From assembly GCA_038503075.1 (NCBI GenBank), contig JBCAML010000002.1, positions 3,534,001 through 3,598,000 of the forward strand: a stretch of DNA of 64,000 nt, given 5' to 3'. Positions within the stretch are counted from its first letter, which is position 1. Each line of letters opens with the position of its first letter. The notes beneath the pieces are model-generated. The model saw only the letters and a list, made by a program, of their open reading frames with translations, was not told the DNA's origin and did not search any database. This document shows, piece after piece, positions 1 through 11,699 of the stretch. Both the position numbers and the translations under genes were made by a program. The stretch is from Gyromitra esculenta (lineage: Eukaryota > Ascomycota > Pezizomycetes > Pezizales > Discinaceae).

Positions 1-1
1 A

Positions 2-1764
2 CCGCACGAACCATGCAATTCGCGAGAAGCTTTCGCAGCTCCACTCAATGCGCTTCTTAGTTCAGCCCAACAGTTGGCTGTAGGGAAACCTGCCAAGCAA
101 GATGTTAGTGCGATGGAAATGCCTTGCCGTCAACTGTCTGGCTGTGGTGGGTTTGTGAGATACTTCAAATTCGATCAGAAAAATATAAGAGGTTTAGTTG
201 GTAGCTATAGTAGTGAGATAGTCGAAGTCGTGATAGAGAATATGGCTCGCCTAGAATCCTTCACGTGAGTATCAGCATATCCCAGGAGGCCTCGTTACGT
301 TGATTGACTGACTGTATTTGCCGCTTAGTTGGCAGGCTATGACAGCTAGCAGTAGCAGTAGCCTTCAAGTAGGTCAGGGTATCATACGGACTTCACGGAT
401 CAGCAGCGCGTTGGCATCCAAACAAAATCTCCAACATCTCAGCCTAGAGAAAATATTCGTTGATATCGACGTCCCACTGCTACACCTCAAGCCACTGCGA
501 TCTTTCTCTTTTGTACTCGAAAGTGGGTTTGCGTCCTTCGCCCATAGACGCTTTCCAAATTTACTTTCCGAGCGAACTCTAAATTTCCCTGCCCAGGACA
601 TATCGCCTGCTGGCGACTATGATATCATCAGGAAAATTCTACAAACGTCTGCTAAAACTCTGAAACTCCTATCTGTACGCGGTACTAGCAACGTCCAGCC
701 GCAATACAATGACGAGAGGCTCCTTTTCGGTGGTGCGCCATCGCACGTCTCGTCTTTCCCGGAAACCTCAGCGGAAGAGATATTGCATCTCGACAGCTTG
801 GAATTTTTGTCCATTTCCGGGCGGTTGTTTACTGATTCTAGCGTCGAGATACTCACACAAGCAATCGACTTCACCAAGCTGCAGTATCTTGCCATCCAGA
901 GTTGCGAACAGGTGGAGAAGCTAATAGGCACGCTGTCCGTGTTTGAGCTTAAGAGTCTTCGGCAGCTCGTTATTCAAGCGTCCCAGTCGGTACTAGCGTC
1001 GTTTCTGGGCTCATTTCGTGGTCTTCATGAGTTGATAGTCAACGTCGTGGACGAAGCGCTTGACTGGACAGCGCCTGGAGGCCTTAGAAGATGCTTCTCG
1101 ACCGGTGAAATAACGACAAGTCTTCTTGAAGCGATTCTGAAACATGCGGATACTCTCAGGGGTTTGTCGTTTATGGGTGGTCCACCACCAGCGAAGAAAT
1201 TGTTTTTCGGGCCAGCTGCCTTGCAGCAGTTGGTTGGGGGGTGTAAGGTATTGAGAGATTTGCGGATATGCGTTAGTTTTTCGGAATGGGTACGTCTACC
1301 ACACATGCATTTACCTCATTCCCAATGTGAGTGACTACGGTATTGATTGGGGATTATAAATATAGTCGAGGGTTGTTGCTGCGATTTCTTCCTCAGATTC
1401 CCTTGCTAGAGTATGTCTTCAACAGCGCGAGTTGGGTAGAAATCTCTCGCATTGTGCAGACCTTGAACGATATTATAATCCTAAAATAACTCATGACGAA
1501 CGGCTGGATCGGTATTCGAGGCGCTACCTCCAGGTTTTCGCCACATCCAATTTGCGAGCTATCGGCATTCAATATGCACAAGAGGTACCTCGTGTTTATC
1601 AAGTTGTGCATGGGCAAGAGGATAAGGACTATGGGATCCGACCGGCAAAGAAATGTGTTTTGAAGAGGATAATAAAGGGAGAGAGAGAAAGAAAGAAAAG
1701 GGGGTTTTGGAATCGAACATGGGAAGAATGTGTGGTGCTGGCCCCATTTGAAGAAGATTATTGA
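2..1764 (+). CDS. F-box/LRR-like hypothetical protein, 5'-partial, disturbed 3' end
   Basis: The frame is open from base 2, so the gene starts left of the window. The exons are 2-264, 329-1289 and 1397 onward, joined by GT-AG introns of 64 and 107 bp with matching phases. The product is leucine-rich, with irregular repeated segments such as LEFLSISGRLF, LQYLAIQSCEQ and LRQLVIQAS. These resemble the degenerate LRRs of fungal F-box proteins, but no F-box is visible because the N-terminus is missing. Exon 3 reads to a TAA at 1487-1489, after residues DIIILK. The next frame is open from there to 1764 and looks protein-like (THDERLDRYSRRYLQVF). Either one A has been lost from an A-run near 1483-1486, or a GT-AG intron at 1411-1520 keeps the downstream frame. 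The stop at 1489 is the literal reading. No specific function is recognised. Confidence 0.55.
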
Positions 1765-1944
1765 TTTCTGTTTTTAAGGACGAAGGAGTTTATTACATGA
1801 ACGTTTCCGGGGGGTTTCCGGGGTTTGTATTACTGTATTGCTGTTCATTAGCTACTTGTAGAGATGTTGGTTAGCTTTAAAGGTGACCTTCAGTTTTGAA
1901 CCATACTTATGAATTCATATGCATATGTTCCCAAGATATGAGAT

Positions 1945-2295
1945 TTGCAAAGCGCACATACCATTTACAGTCAGTGTGGTCCACGAGGCATGTGTGACTG
2001 CTCGCCTCGAGCCGCTCGAGCATGCAAATTAAATCACAAGTTGATTGCTATTTGGACGGGTCTGCTAGTATGTTCTAGGACCGTTACTAGGCTTGATTTG
2101 TGGAAAGCAAATAGCAATAGATTTCCTGAGTTAGCTAGAATGGCCCGAGATTATATGTCAGTCCTGGTTACTAGTGTTCCTTCAGAGCAGCTATCTTCTC
2201 AAGCTGGTGATATCATAATAAAGAAGAGGAACTGGCTAAATATATTGGATTCTCCTAGTAGTGCACTGCTACTAGTAAAAAATTGGTTGGGTTGA
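1945..2295 (+). pseudogene. hAT transposase C-terminal fragment
   Basis: This 116-codon frame has no ATG start. Its second half matches the hAT family C-terminal dimerisation domain (hAT_C). The conserved pattern runs from the Trp-Lys-Ala block (residues 53-55), through PELARMARDY, to the SVPSEQLSSQ segment and the arginine/lysine stretch before LNILDSP. An intact hAT transposase is several hundred residues long, so this is a remnant. It ends at a TGA at 2293-2295. In the same frame 27 more sense codons, rich in Glu (PEVEEWEVEAERSKEFEEFE), follow before TAG, which fits the acidic tail often seen after this domain. It sits inside the inverted repeats at 1973-1989 and 2478-2494. Confidence 0.7.
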
Positions 2296-2541
2296 CCGGA
2301 GGTAGAAGAGTGGGAGGTTGAAGCTGAGAGAAGCAAGGAATTTGAAGAATTTGAACCTCGGGTTTTAAGAGTTAGTTAGTAGCCCTTTTCTCTATATTTT
2401 TATATAAACTTTTTTTCCCAGTATATCTCAAGTTTATCGAGCCACCTCGAGGCATACCCATCCGCTCGCCTCGAGGCGCCTCGTGGACCACACTAGTTGT
2501 ACCAAATACAAAGTTATTCTATTTGCAAACATTTGTATGTT

Positions 2542-2566
2542 ATGTTCTACTTTGGAAGTAGAACAT
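2542..2566. repeat. Perfect hairpin with 11-bp arms
   Basis: The arms atgttctactt and aagtagaacat flank a 3-base loop (tgg). A weaker pairing extends outward for roughly another 15 bases on each side. It lies between the inner and outer right-hand inverted repeats of the hAT remnant, so it may be a further insertion or a subterminal palindrome of the same element. No gene reads through it. Confidence 0.6.
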
Positions 2567-3048
2567 ACTACATGTATTTGGAAACGGTTTGAACGCTTAA
2601 GCTTTGCAAATCCCATATCTTGGCATATAGGACAAAACACATGTATTCTAACCCGTATGTAATTAGGTACATCCTATTTCAAAGTGGCCACTCTGTAGGT
2701 ACATTGTAGTAATATAATGTATAAAGCCCAGACCATTGGAATAGCTATTATATTACAAGTTTAAATACATGTATGCATCTAGAACACTGTACTCGGGTCT
2801 CCTCAAAGCCGCCTAACGCCCATGTCTGTTCTAATCTCTATATATAATTATTTCCGCTCGTAATTATAGCCCCGGCTTAACCTAGATAGCCTGCAAGAGC
2901 ACTACTTTGGCCACGAATATCTGACATGCTTTTCATGTTTATATATTTCAAGCTACCGACTATTGGCTCCTGCGGGTTGTAGTGCCTGTGGAAGGACAAT
3001 GCAAACTCCCACCAAATTAAGAAAGAAGAATGAGGGGATAAAGGCGTT

Positions 3049-6000
3049 CTAGAGATCTCCAGGATGTCTCTGCAGCCAAAATGGAACAAAGATCAAACTT
3101 ATTAACATGATCAACAGACATAAAATGCCAACCTTAAAAACTGACAGGTATTCACGAGCATGTAACCCCCAACCAACACTATCGCCCGCTTTATGTGCCA
3201 TTTGTCCGTTGAGTTTCTTTGGAAAATAGCGAAGGGTATTGGATGAAGTACCAGCACAGGAAGGATCTTCAAAGTATTCCATCAACTCTTCAACTGGGAT
3301 GGGCGGTACATCTTCGGGCTCTTTATCTTTCGGTTCGTATTCATAATTTGGATCGTCATATCTCGGAAGTTGTTGTTTAAGGTAACAGCCAACATGGTCA
3401 AGACGATAGCATCGGAACTATATATAGTATAAAAGAATTAAGCCCGGCCAATCATCGAAGCTTAAGTCCCAAAGTTGTGAATCTTATACCTTTACAAATC
3501 TAATTTCAGAAATAACATATAAGCTGAAAAATCTCTTCCAGCCACGGATATTGTAGTACTCAGTCTTGAGTTTCTGAAAAACTATAGTGTCGTTGTCAGG
3601 TTGAGTGACATGGACGTTCTTTAGGATGGTACGCATCGGCCTTGAGTTTACGCACCAGAGAAGAAACTTCTGTTCGCAAGTAGTTCCTACCCTTGGTGGT
3701 ACCTGGGGTCCGGTCGCAGCTGTGATATCCTCAGCAGGGCTGTTTGAGACTTTAGACGAGGAATCCCCTAGTGGGGCGTTATTATTTTCATCGCTGGCAT
3801 TGGTTGGACTGTGTTCATCGGCTATGGGCCTTTTTTGAAAATCAGAGGACGAGGATGTGCCACTGGCGCATACGGTGAGCCATTGATTGTATTGGTTCAT
3901 GCGTGCTGTTGAAATAATGCCTGATAACCTCCTGCCACAGCGCTTTTCCGCTCATAACGGTCAGCAAACAATATTGGAAACTAAAAGATTCCCACTTACG
4001 CATTTCCAATTTACCCACATGAACCCTTTCGATAGGCGCCTTCTCCGAGGGCCCAGCGGCCACCAGTTGATCGGGACATTAAAAAAGTCTTCTACCCATC
4101 CTTTGATTTCGTTAGCTAAGGTCCAACGATATTTGCTTTCAAAGCTAATATCTGTTTTTCCATTTGCAAATATTCCAGGCCAGAAGTGTGAATAGTCTTC
4201 CGATGAGATGGAAAGAGTAGCGGTGCTATGACCTGCAGCTGCAGTCTCTCCTTTTGTCGAAAGTTTGATTTCTTCGGGGATGCAGTTTTCCCTTTTGCTC
4301 CTGGGCTTAAATTCCATCCCCATAGCGTTTTTCATTTTATCCTCTATGTTGACCGGGCTATGCTCGTTGGTTTCGCTTGGTCCATGTGTTTCTAGTGTAA
4401 GCGTGTGAGATAGTAATGATCTGCAGCTACCACTCTCGCAATGACTATCATGCGGTGTCGAGGTACCCTCAACCTGATCGCTAGAAATCACTGTATTCCG
4501 AACGTCTTGGGCGGTTTGTTTAGATTTGGGACCGCTCAAATCCGGATCCATTTTCCCACTAATTCTTTCTACTTCACTATTTTGTTTGATAGCCAACGGC
4601 TTCTACTTTTAGTATTCTCTCGCAAGTTTTAAAAGAATAATAGTAAATAAATACCTGTTTGTCTTGTTGTGCTGAAGCTAAAAGGGTCGCTTTGGTAGGC
4701 TCTGAAAATAAATCCAGGTTTGCAGCTATAACTGCTGTCCCAGGCCCCCCGACAAGATCCTCGCCCGGAAGACTTTTAACTAATTCCGATATTCGCACTT
4801 CTAAATCATTTGCTTCACCTAATCGCCCCTGAACCCTATAGGTTGTTACTAAATACCTCATTAATGCTAATATAAGGTGATGGTCGTCTAGATCTCCTCG
4901 CATTATTTTTGCTTCTAAATGTTGCATGTGGAATTTCTCTGCTCCCTTCAACAGTTCCTGGCTTGAGTAGATAGATACAAGATGCTTCATTGATCTTAGA
5001 GTATCGCAATGGCCTTCGCCTAATACCCTTGTGCTCGTTTCCAGCACTCGCTTTTCTAGCTCCTCCGCCTCATCCCATCGTCCTTGACTCGAATAAGTAG
5101 ATGCGAGGTTGCCCATTGAGTTTAAAGTCTCGGGACAATCTCCTCCCAGTAATCTTTCCATTGTTCTCAATACTTGTATTTGTAGTCTTTCTGCTTTCTT
5201 CCACAGTTTTTGGTCTACATAGGTGCATGCAAGGTTGGCCATTGATGTTAAAGTATCGCAGTGGTCGTTGCCCAAAACCTTTATTCTCGCTTTCAATATA
5301 CGTAACTCCAGCTTCTCCGCCGTGTTCCATCGTCCTTGCTTCAAGTAGATTGACGCAAGGTTGGCCATCGATTTCAAGGTATCTGGATGGTCTTTGCCCA
5401 AAGATTTTGCCATTATCTCGGACAATTGTGCCTGCAGCTCCCCGGCTTCCTTCCATAATCCTTGAATTGTATAAGTGGACGCAAGGTTGGCCATTGACGC
5501 CAATGTGTGACGGTGGTCGGTACCCGGAAAATTTCTTCTAACTGCTAATATTCTTCGTTTTAGCTTCTCTGCCTCCTCCCATCGTTCTTGATTTATGCAA
5601 GTGCATGCGAGGTTGGCTATTGATGTTATAGTGTCAGGATGATCCTCGCCAAGTTCTCTTCCACTTATTTCGAGCACCCGCCTTTCAAGTTCTTCTGCCT
5701 CGCCTAATCGCCCTTGATCTACATAAATACACGCGAGATTGGCCATTGATGTTAGAGTATCGCGGTGGCTGTCGCCTAGAATCTTTACTCTTGCTTCCAG
5801 CACCTTTGTCTCTAGCGCCTCTGCTTCCCCCCACAGCCCCTGGCTTGAATAAGTCGATGCAAGGTCGCTCATTGATGCTAATGTATTAGGATGGTCTTCG
5901 CCCAAATCTCTTGCGCAAACTGATATCATTTGTATCTGCACCGCCTCTACTGCCTGCAAGAGGTCTTGATTCGCAAGTTTGTTCAAAGAACTTAGCGTAT

Positions 6001-7111
6001 CATAATCACTTTCGTCTAATCTCGTTTTCGACTTTTGAGCTGCTAAATGTTGGTCTATTCACACAAACGCAAATCCGATTAGCGTTGATATTGAGTAGAG
6101 ATCCTAAGTTCATTTCTTTATATACGCACCTCTCAGTACTATTTTACCCATTTTATCAATTGCAGCAGCTATTTCAATATAACTGGGACCGATCCAACGC
6201 GCAGATTTGTGAGGCCTCAGGTAGTTATCATCTAGAGGATACTCAAACAAGCCCAAAACATCTCCACTTAATATCCCCATTTCCTCAGGCTTGATACCAA
6301 ACAAGATTGACCTCCCAACATTGATAGTGCGCCGTTCGGCTTTTAGCAAAAGTATGGTCTGTATCGGGTTTATAATTAGTATTCAAGTTCAAACACTTCC
6401 GGATCAGGCACTAACCTTCTGCGCAACCAATCCACCCTTACCATGACCCAATATTATCACCGGACGTGTACTGCTCTGAAGTAGCTATATGTCAGCAGTT
6501 ATAGATAAGGTGTGAACGTAAGCCAAGCCAGAGTTAATAGGACTAAACCAATAGCGCCACTTGCTTAAGGAAGCTAAATGGCAGGATCAAGCGATCCACC
6601 ATCCACCATATCCAAAAGCTGACTAGTTAAGTGAGATCCCTATACTTTTGGCTCAAACCATGTATGTTGGCACTATACCATTTTCTTCTTCCTTCTATCA
6701 TCCTCAAGATACCAGAGCAACTCATACGCATAAGCCTTCGAGTTTGATGAGACCTTAGACCTTCCCCAAGAGACACCATAACCATATGCCATGATGCGGA
6801 AATTTGGGAATCTCTGTGATAAGAAGTCCTTTGTCCAGAATCCCTCTCTAAATGCCCATGTGGATTTAAGTTCAATACTTCGTCCGTAAACAAATACAAG
6901 GCTGGTAAAGCAATCAAACATGCCAAGTGAGTTTTCCAATCCAGTAACTACAAAAATAGAGAAGGAAGCCGACGATACGTACTCAATATCAGGAGCTACA
7001 CCCTCAGATAGAATGGCGAGTCCAAGCTCCTGAGTAATCGGAAGGGAGGTCTATGAATTATTAATTAGCCAGAGGTCTGAGATCAAAACGCGGGCTATAA
7101 TTACTGACCAT
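3049..7111 (-). CDS. Pseudo-alpha/beta-hydrolase - TPR (kinesin light chain type) - TM protein, NLR-like, truncated
   Basis: Nine exons fit in phase: 7109-7111, 6983-7050, 6679-6901, 6416-6484, 6130-6358, 4655-6054, 4000-4602, 3490-3942 and 3049-3417. They give about 1,138 residues; the ATG-only first exon is the weakest call. The N-terminus has the start of an alpha/beta-hydrolase fold (LVFVYGRS, FWTKDFLSQRFPNFRIMAYGY). Its nucleophile elbow reads ILGHGKGGLV, where active relatives have GHSLGG, so the serine is gone. Exon 6 carries about nine 42-residue TPRs of the form SMANLASTYxxQGxWxEAExLE. A domain with W-KCRCGRR-L follows, then FLLWCVN and one membrane helix (VGILCLLIMLISLIFVPFWL). These C-terminal blocks recur in fungal NLR/TPR proteins. 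Translation ends at HPGDL-TAG. The same frame continues 31 codons (NAFIPSFFFLNLVGVCIVL) to TAG at 2953-2955, so a Gln-to-stop change probably removed the last helix. No NACHT or NB-ARC domain is present. The likely role is membrane-linked signalling or self-recognition (inference). Confidence 0.7.
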
Positions 7112-8170
7112 CTCACAAGCTATGCTGAGCAGAGTTAGCGATCAGGAGTCAAAAGTGTGCTCAGGGAATCTGCCAAAGTCTAAAATTGAGGTGCCTAGTA
7201 AAGCAGCAGTAACTCAGAGCAAATATCGGTAGAGTTTAGGAAAAATGCACTCAAATCAGTTTAATCGAGGGATGTTGGAGTACGCGTAGTATCGTTTCTG
7301 CAAAGGAGAATACGATATCGATGGGATGGAAGCTGGGTAATAGGGGGCTCCATCATCTGAAGGAAATAGATGTTGCACAGCCCACGACAGTTGATTGCAC
7401 ACAGGGCGCATTATAAGAGGGCTGAAATAAATGAGACATTCCAGCCCCAGGCGGTGCCTAGCACAATACACAGGTACGTAGAGGTTGTACTACAAAAACC
7501 GGGATAAGATAAGACAATCTATAAGGCTACCATAAGATAGTTGCCGTGGCCACCACGCTAGAATAGAGCATTACTACAAGCGGCCTAGTAAAGCTTGTAT
7601 AGAAAATAAGTCGATGCATCGCGATCTTAAAACTAGTTGCATTTGGCTCCGGATTCGGGAGTTTTGAACATGTATTAAATACCAAATATTAAGTAATGAG
7701 TTGTTTAGAATAGCTTCCTGCATGATTAGGCCCTAGAAGCTGACTACGGTGCGGTTGAATAACCTCCCTCTTATTTGATACTACATAGGAAATCGATTGC
7801 TTTCAATTGCTGTACTGCTTAAGCTTAGCAGTACACCCGCGGCTGTATGGTTGCTGAAAGGGTTGATGTTTATTGGAGGTGTAAATTGGTGATTTCTGAA
7901 AACAAGAAAGGTGTTACTAGTTCAATTATCAACAACTGTTGATGTATATTGGGCTACTACTGGGATTGTACAACGAGAAAGCAACAGGGGTATAGTACTA
8001 CGATTAAAGCGCTTTCGAAATATATCCAAGAGCGTTTACTAGCATTTAGATCCACTAGCTACCAACGGTAAATCTCTTCTTGGCGAGAGTGTCATATCAA
8101 GCCAAGCGTGAATCTACACGTCATCCCTCAAGACCTCCCGCAACATCAACCCCGCATCATCAACCCCACC
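7112..8170. other. Intergenic region between divergent genes
   Basis: About 1.06 kb separates the start of the TPR gene (-) and the start of RQC2 (+). It must hold both promoters. I see no convincing coding frame, tRNA or repeat. The bases just before the RQC2 ATG are CA-rich (atcaaccccacc), as in many fungal start contexts. Confidence 0.5.
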
Positions 8171-11100
8171 ATGAAGCAACGTTTCTCATCCCTCGACCTC
8201 CAGGTATATCACTCCCCCCTCTAAACTTTTAATCTTAGCCTTACTAACGCCTCCAATCAGGTCATAGCCCACGAGCTCTCAGAAACAATAACCAACTACC
8301 GTCTCGCCAACATCTACGACCTCACCTCGCGTATCTTCCTCCTGAAATTTTCCAAGCCTGAATCGAAACATCTTCTTCTAATTGATTCGGGTTTCCGCTG
8401 TCATTTGACCTCGTTCTCACGAGCAACTGCAACAACTCCGTCCTCGTTCGTTGCAAAATTGAGAAAATGTCTACGAACTCGAAGAGTTACCAGGGTGCGG
8501 CAGTTAGGAACAGACCGTGTCCTTGAGCTTGAATTCAGCGCGGGAGAGTTTAGACTATATTTGGAATTTTATGCGGGGGGAAATGTCGTGCTAGTTGATA
8601 AGGAAGGGACTGTGGTTGCTGTGCTCAGGATCGTGAAGGGGGGAGAAGGTGGCGTGGGGGAGTGTAAAGTGGGAGCCAAGTACGAATTGTCTGACAGGTT
8701 TGCAAGCGGAGATTTGAAGGAGAGAGTTTTGGAGGCACTAAAGGCGTCGCTAAATGAGGGAGATGAGAGGGCTCAGGAGATTGCAAGTGCAGGCGCGCAG
8801 GGCACGGGAAAGAAGTTCAAGAAAAAGAAGAAGCAGAAGGGCGAGGATGCAGTTAAAAGGGTCCTTTCAGCGAGGATGTCTGAATTCTCGCCAACAATTA
8901 TCGAGCATTGTTTCCGAATAATTGGTGTCAATCCAGAGCTCAAAGTAGAAGAAGCTCTCGCCAACGACGAAAATCTAGCCCAAATCGTTAACGCCTTCGA
9001 AGAGGCTGAAAAAATTATAAAAGAGGCCCTTGAGAACAAGGACGGAGAAGGAGTCAAAGGCTACATAATCGCCAAACAACCCCGACAACACAGCGATCCA
9101 GCTGGAGGTTACAAAAAGGAGAAAGATATTAAGAAGGGGGTCTCCTTCGGTAGTAGTGAAGCCGTAGAAGAAGAACAAGTTGAAAAGGTTCAGGAGGAAG
9201 GAGAAGGGAAAGGAATGGTATACGACGATTTCTTCCCTTTTCTGCCAAAACAGTTTGAAGATGCCCCGGACGTGAAATGCTTAGAGTTCCGTGGCTTTAA
9301 TCACACCGTCGACACATTCTACTCCTCGATCGAATCACAAAAACTTACATCTCGCATTGCGGAACGCGAAATTGCCGCTGGTAGGCGTCTTGCTTCTGCA
9401 CACGCAGAGCATACTCGCCGTGTTGAAGGGTTACGCGATTTACAAGAATTAAACGTCCTAAAAGCGCAGGCCATAGAAGCGAATCTTGACCGTGTTGAGG
9501 AGGCTATTGCGGCGGTTAATGGGCTAGTGGCGCAGGGGATGGATTGGGTCGCTATGGGACGTCTGATAGAGGGCGAGCAAAAGCGAGGGAATGCAGTTGC
9601 CGAGCTAATCAAGTTGCCGCTAAAGCTATTTGAGAACACGGTAACTATTAAGCTCGGCGAGCAAGAGGATATTGACGAGGAATCAGATGACGACGATGAA
9701 AGTGCCACTGAGTCGGAAGAAGATGAGGAAGACGAAGAGAGCAAATCAACTCAAAATCCAAAGAAAATCCAAAAGACATTGGATATCGATATCGATCTCT
9801 CTCTATCCGCTTATGCCAACGCATCCCTTTACTTCTCGCAAAAAAAAACCCTACTTGTCAAAGAATCCAGAACTATCCAATCCTCCACAAAAGCACTTAA
9901 ATCCACCGAACGCAAGATCGCTGCAGACCTCAGAAAAGGGTTAAGGCAGGAAAAAGAAATCCTCCGACCAGTCCGGCAGCAGGTCTGGTTCGAGAAATTC
10001 CTGTTCTTCATCAGTAGCGACGGATACCTTGTTCTTGCTGGGAGAGATTTACAGCAGAATGAGATACTCTATAAACGCCACTTCAAGCGTGGGGATGTGT
10101 ACGTTAGCGCGGATATAGATGGCGCGGCGATGGCGATTATCAAAAACAATCCTACTACCCCCGGTGCACCAATCCCGCCGAGCACACTGAGTCAAGCAGG
10201 GGCTTTGGCAGTGGCAACGAGCAAAGCGTGGGAGAGTAAGAGTATCATGAGTGCATGGTGGGTCGGATACGAGCAGGTTGGGAAGACGGCGATTGGGGGT
10301 GACTACTTGGCGACGGGCTTGTTTGATATTAAGGGAAGGAAGAACTTTTTGCCGCCAGCGCAGTTGGTGTTAGGATATGGGGTTTTATGGATGATTGACG
10401 AGGAAGGGAGAACGAGGCATGGAAAACATAGGATGGAAGAAGCGGATAAGACTCTGGGCGCCCCAGAGAGCGGAAGGCGACTGGAGCAAAATCAAGAGGC
10501 TGGAGAGGGTGAGGGTAAAACCGAGGAGGAGGAGGAGGAGGAGGAAGATAGCGATGATGAAGAATTTCCCGACGCCAAGGTTGAATCTGCTGGAGAGGAG
10601 GAGGCCGACGAGAATGATGCTAGAGACCAAAGCGATCAAGATTTCACTAATGCTAGAGTTGAAAAAAGGGCATCCGAGATAGAAGATGGATCCACCGAAT
10701 CTAACGAAGAACATGAAGAGGAGGGAGATATTCAGAATGATGGGGATGTTGCTTCACCTGCCCCAGGAAGCAGAGCGACGACACCTACAGGCAACATACA
10801 TACCCCTCCAACAGAGAGCAGCGAGCAGCGAGAAGATCATACAGCAGGAGCTACGGTTTCCTATGGCTCGGCGCCCACAGGTGTTCACCTAGAAGAGACT
10901 GTTCCAAAAAATAAGTTTAGATCGAAACAAACCACCTCAAAGTCTGAAAAGCAGCCCCCGACAAAAGTCCGCGGAAAAAAGGGTAAACAAAAGAAGCTAG
11001 CCACTAAATATGCCCACCAAGACGAAGAAGATCGTGCCCTCGCAATGGAGGTCCTTGGCTCCGCATCCGCAAAAGCTAGAGCCGAGGAAGCAGCCACCGC

Positions 11101-11699
11101 TAAAATTGCTAAAGAGGCTGAGCTTGCTGCGCAAAAGGCCCGACGCCGAGAACAGCATGCTCGTGCTGCACGAGAGGGCCTCAAAGCTGAGGAAGCGCGA
11201 CGAAAAGAAAACCCCGACGAGGGTGAAGATGAGGATTCGAGTACCAAGGTCCCACTTGATTGCTTCGTGGGAATGCCAATGCAGGGTGATAACTTACTAG
11301 AAGCGATACCTATCTGTGCTCCATGGGGTGCAATGGGAAGATTTAAGTATAAAGCGAAGATGCAGCCCGGGAATTTAAAGAAAGGAAAAGCGGTCAAGGA
11401 CGTGGTAGGGAGATGGCTAGCGGAGGGTGAGAAGAAGATGGATTTGAAGAGTTTAGATACAGAGAAAATGTGGCCGAGGGAGAGAGAGCTTATTAAAGGG
11501 TGGAAAGAAGCGGAGATTGTGAGTTTCATCCCCTTATGTGCTTCGAGAGTGTGATGCTAACCGTATTTGATAGATTAACTGTGTCGGAGTTTCGAAAGTT
11601 AAGGTATTTGGTGGTAGTGCAGGGGCCTCGGGAGGCGGTACTGGAAGAAGCTCTGGTGGTGGTGGAAAGAGAGGTGGGAGAGGTGGGAAAAGGAAATAA
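8171..11699 (+). CDS. RQC2: Ribosome quality control complex subunit 2 (Rqc2/Tae2, NEMF family)
   Basis: Three exons (8171-8203, 8261-11518, 11574-11699) give 1,138 residues. The short first exon supplies MKQRFSSLDLQ, the usual NFACT-N start. Rqc2 binds stalled 60S-peptidyl-tRNA complexes in the cytoplasm, recruits the Ltn1 ligase and directs CAT-tail addition. Visible landmarks are the NFACT-N domain with Asp9 and the Asp96-Arg97 pair in LGTDRVLEL, matching the yeast Asp9 and Asp98-Arg99 needed for CAT-tailing. A coiled-coil stretch lies at about 375-440. The NFACT-R domain lies at about 585-725 (FEKFLFFISSDGYLVLAGRD, GDYLATGLFDIKGRKNFLPP). A long acidic, low-complexity linker follows. The NFACT-C domain starts at about 1008 (PLDCFVGMPMQGDNLLEAIP), and a Gly/Arg/Lys-rich tail comes last. 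Length and order are normal, and nothing is broken. Confidence 0.95.

Larger units (their letters stand above)
1931..2623 (+). mobile_element. Decayed hAT-family DNA transposon inside nested inverted repeats
   Basis: An inner 17-bp perfect inverted repeat (agtgtggtccacgaggc) lies at 1973-1989 and 2478-2494. An outer 23-bp inverted repeat with one mismatch lies at 1931-1953 and 2601-2623. Between the inner ends, codons at about 2098-2292 encode the hallmark hAT C-terminal dimerisation region: WKANSNRFPELARMARDY, then SVPSEQLSSQAGDIIIKKRNW. The frame meets a TGA at 2293-2295 and then stays open in frame to a TAG at 2377-2379, which suggests an in-frame nonsense mutation in the transposase tail. 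The N-terminal BED finger and the catalytic core are absent, so the copy is an internally deleted, inactive derivative. I found no clean 8-bp target-site duplication next to the inner repeat. Confidence 0.7.

Noticed and set aside
6485..6678. An additional coding exon within the 194-bp intron of the TPR gene
   Set aside because: The flanking exons already join in phase 0 at a sensible point of the hydrolase fold, and no GT/AG pair inside gave a clearly better model.
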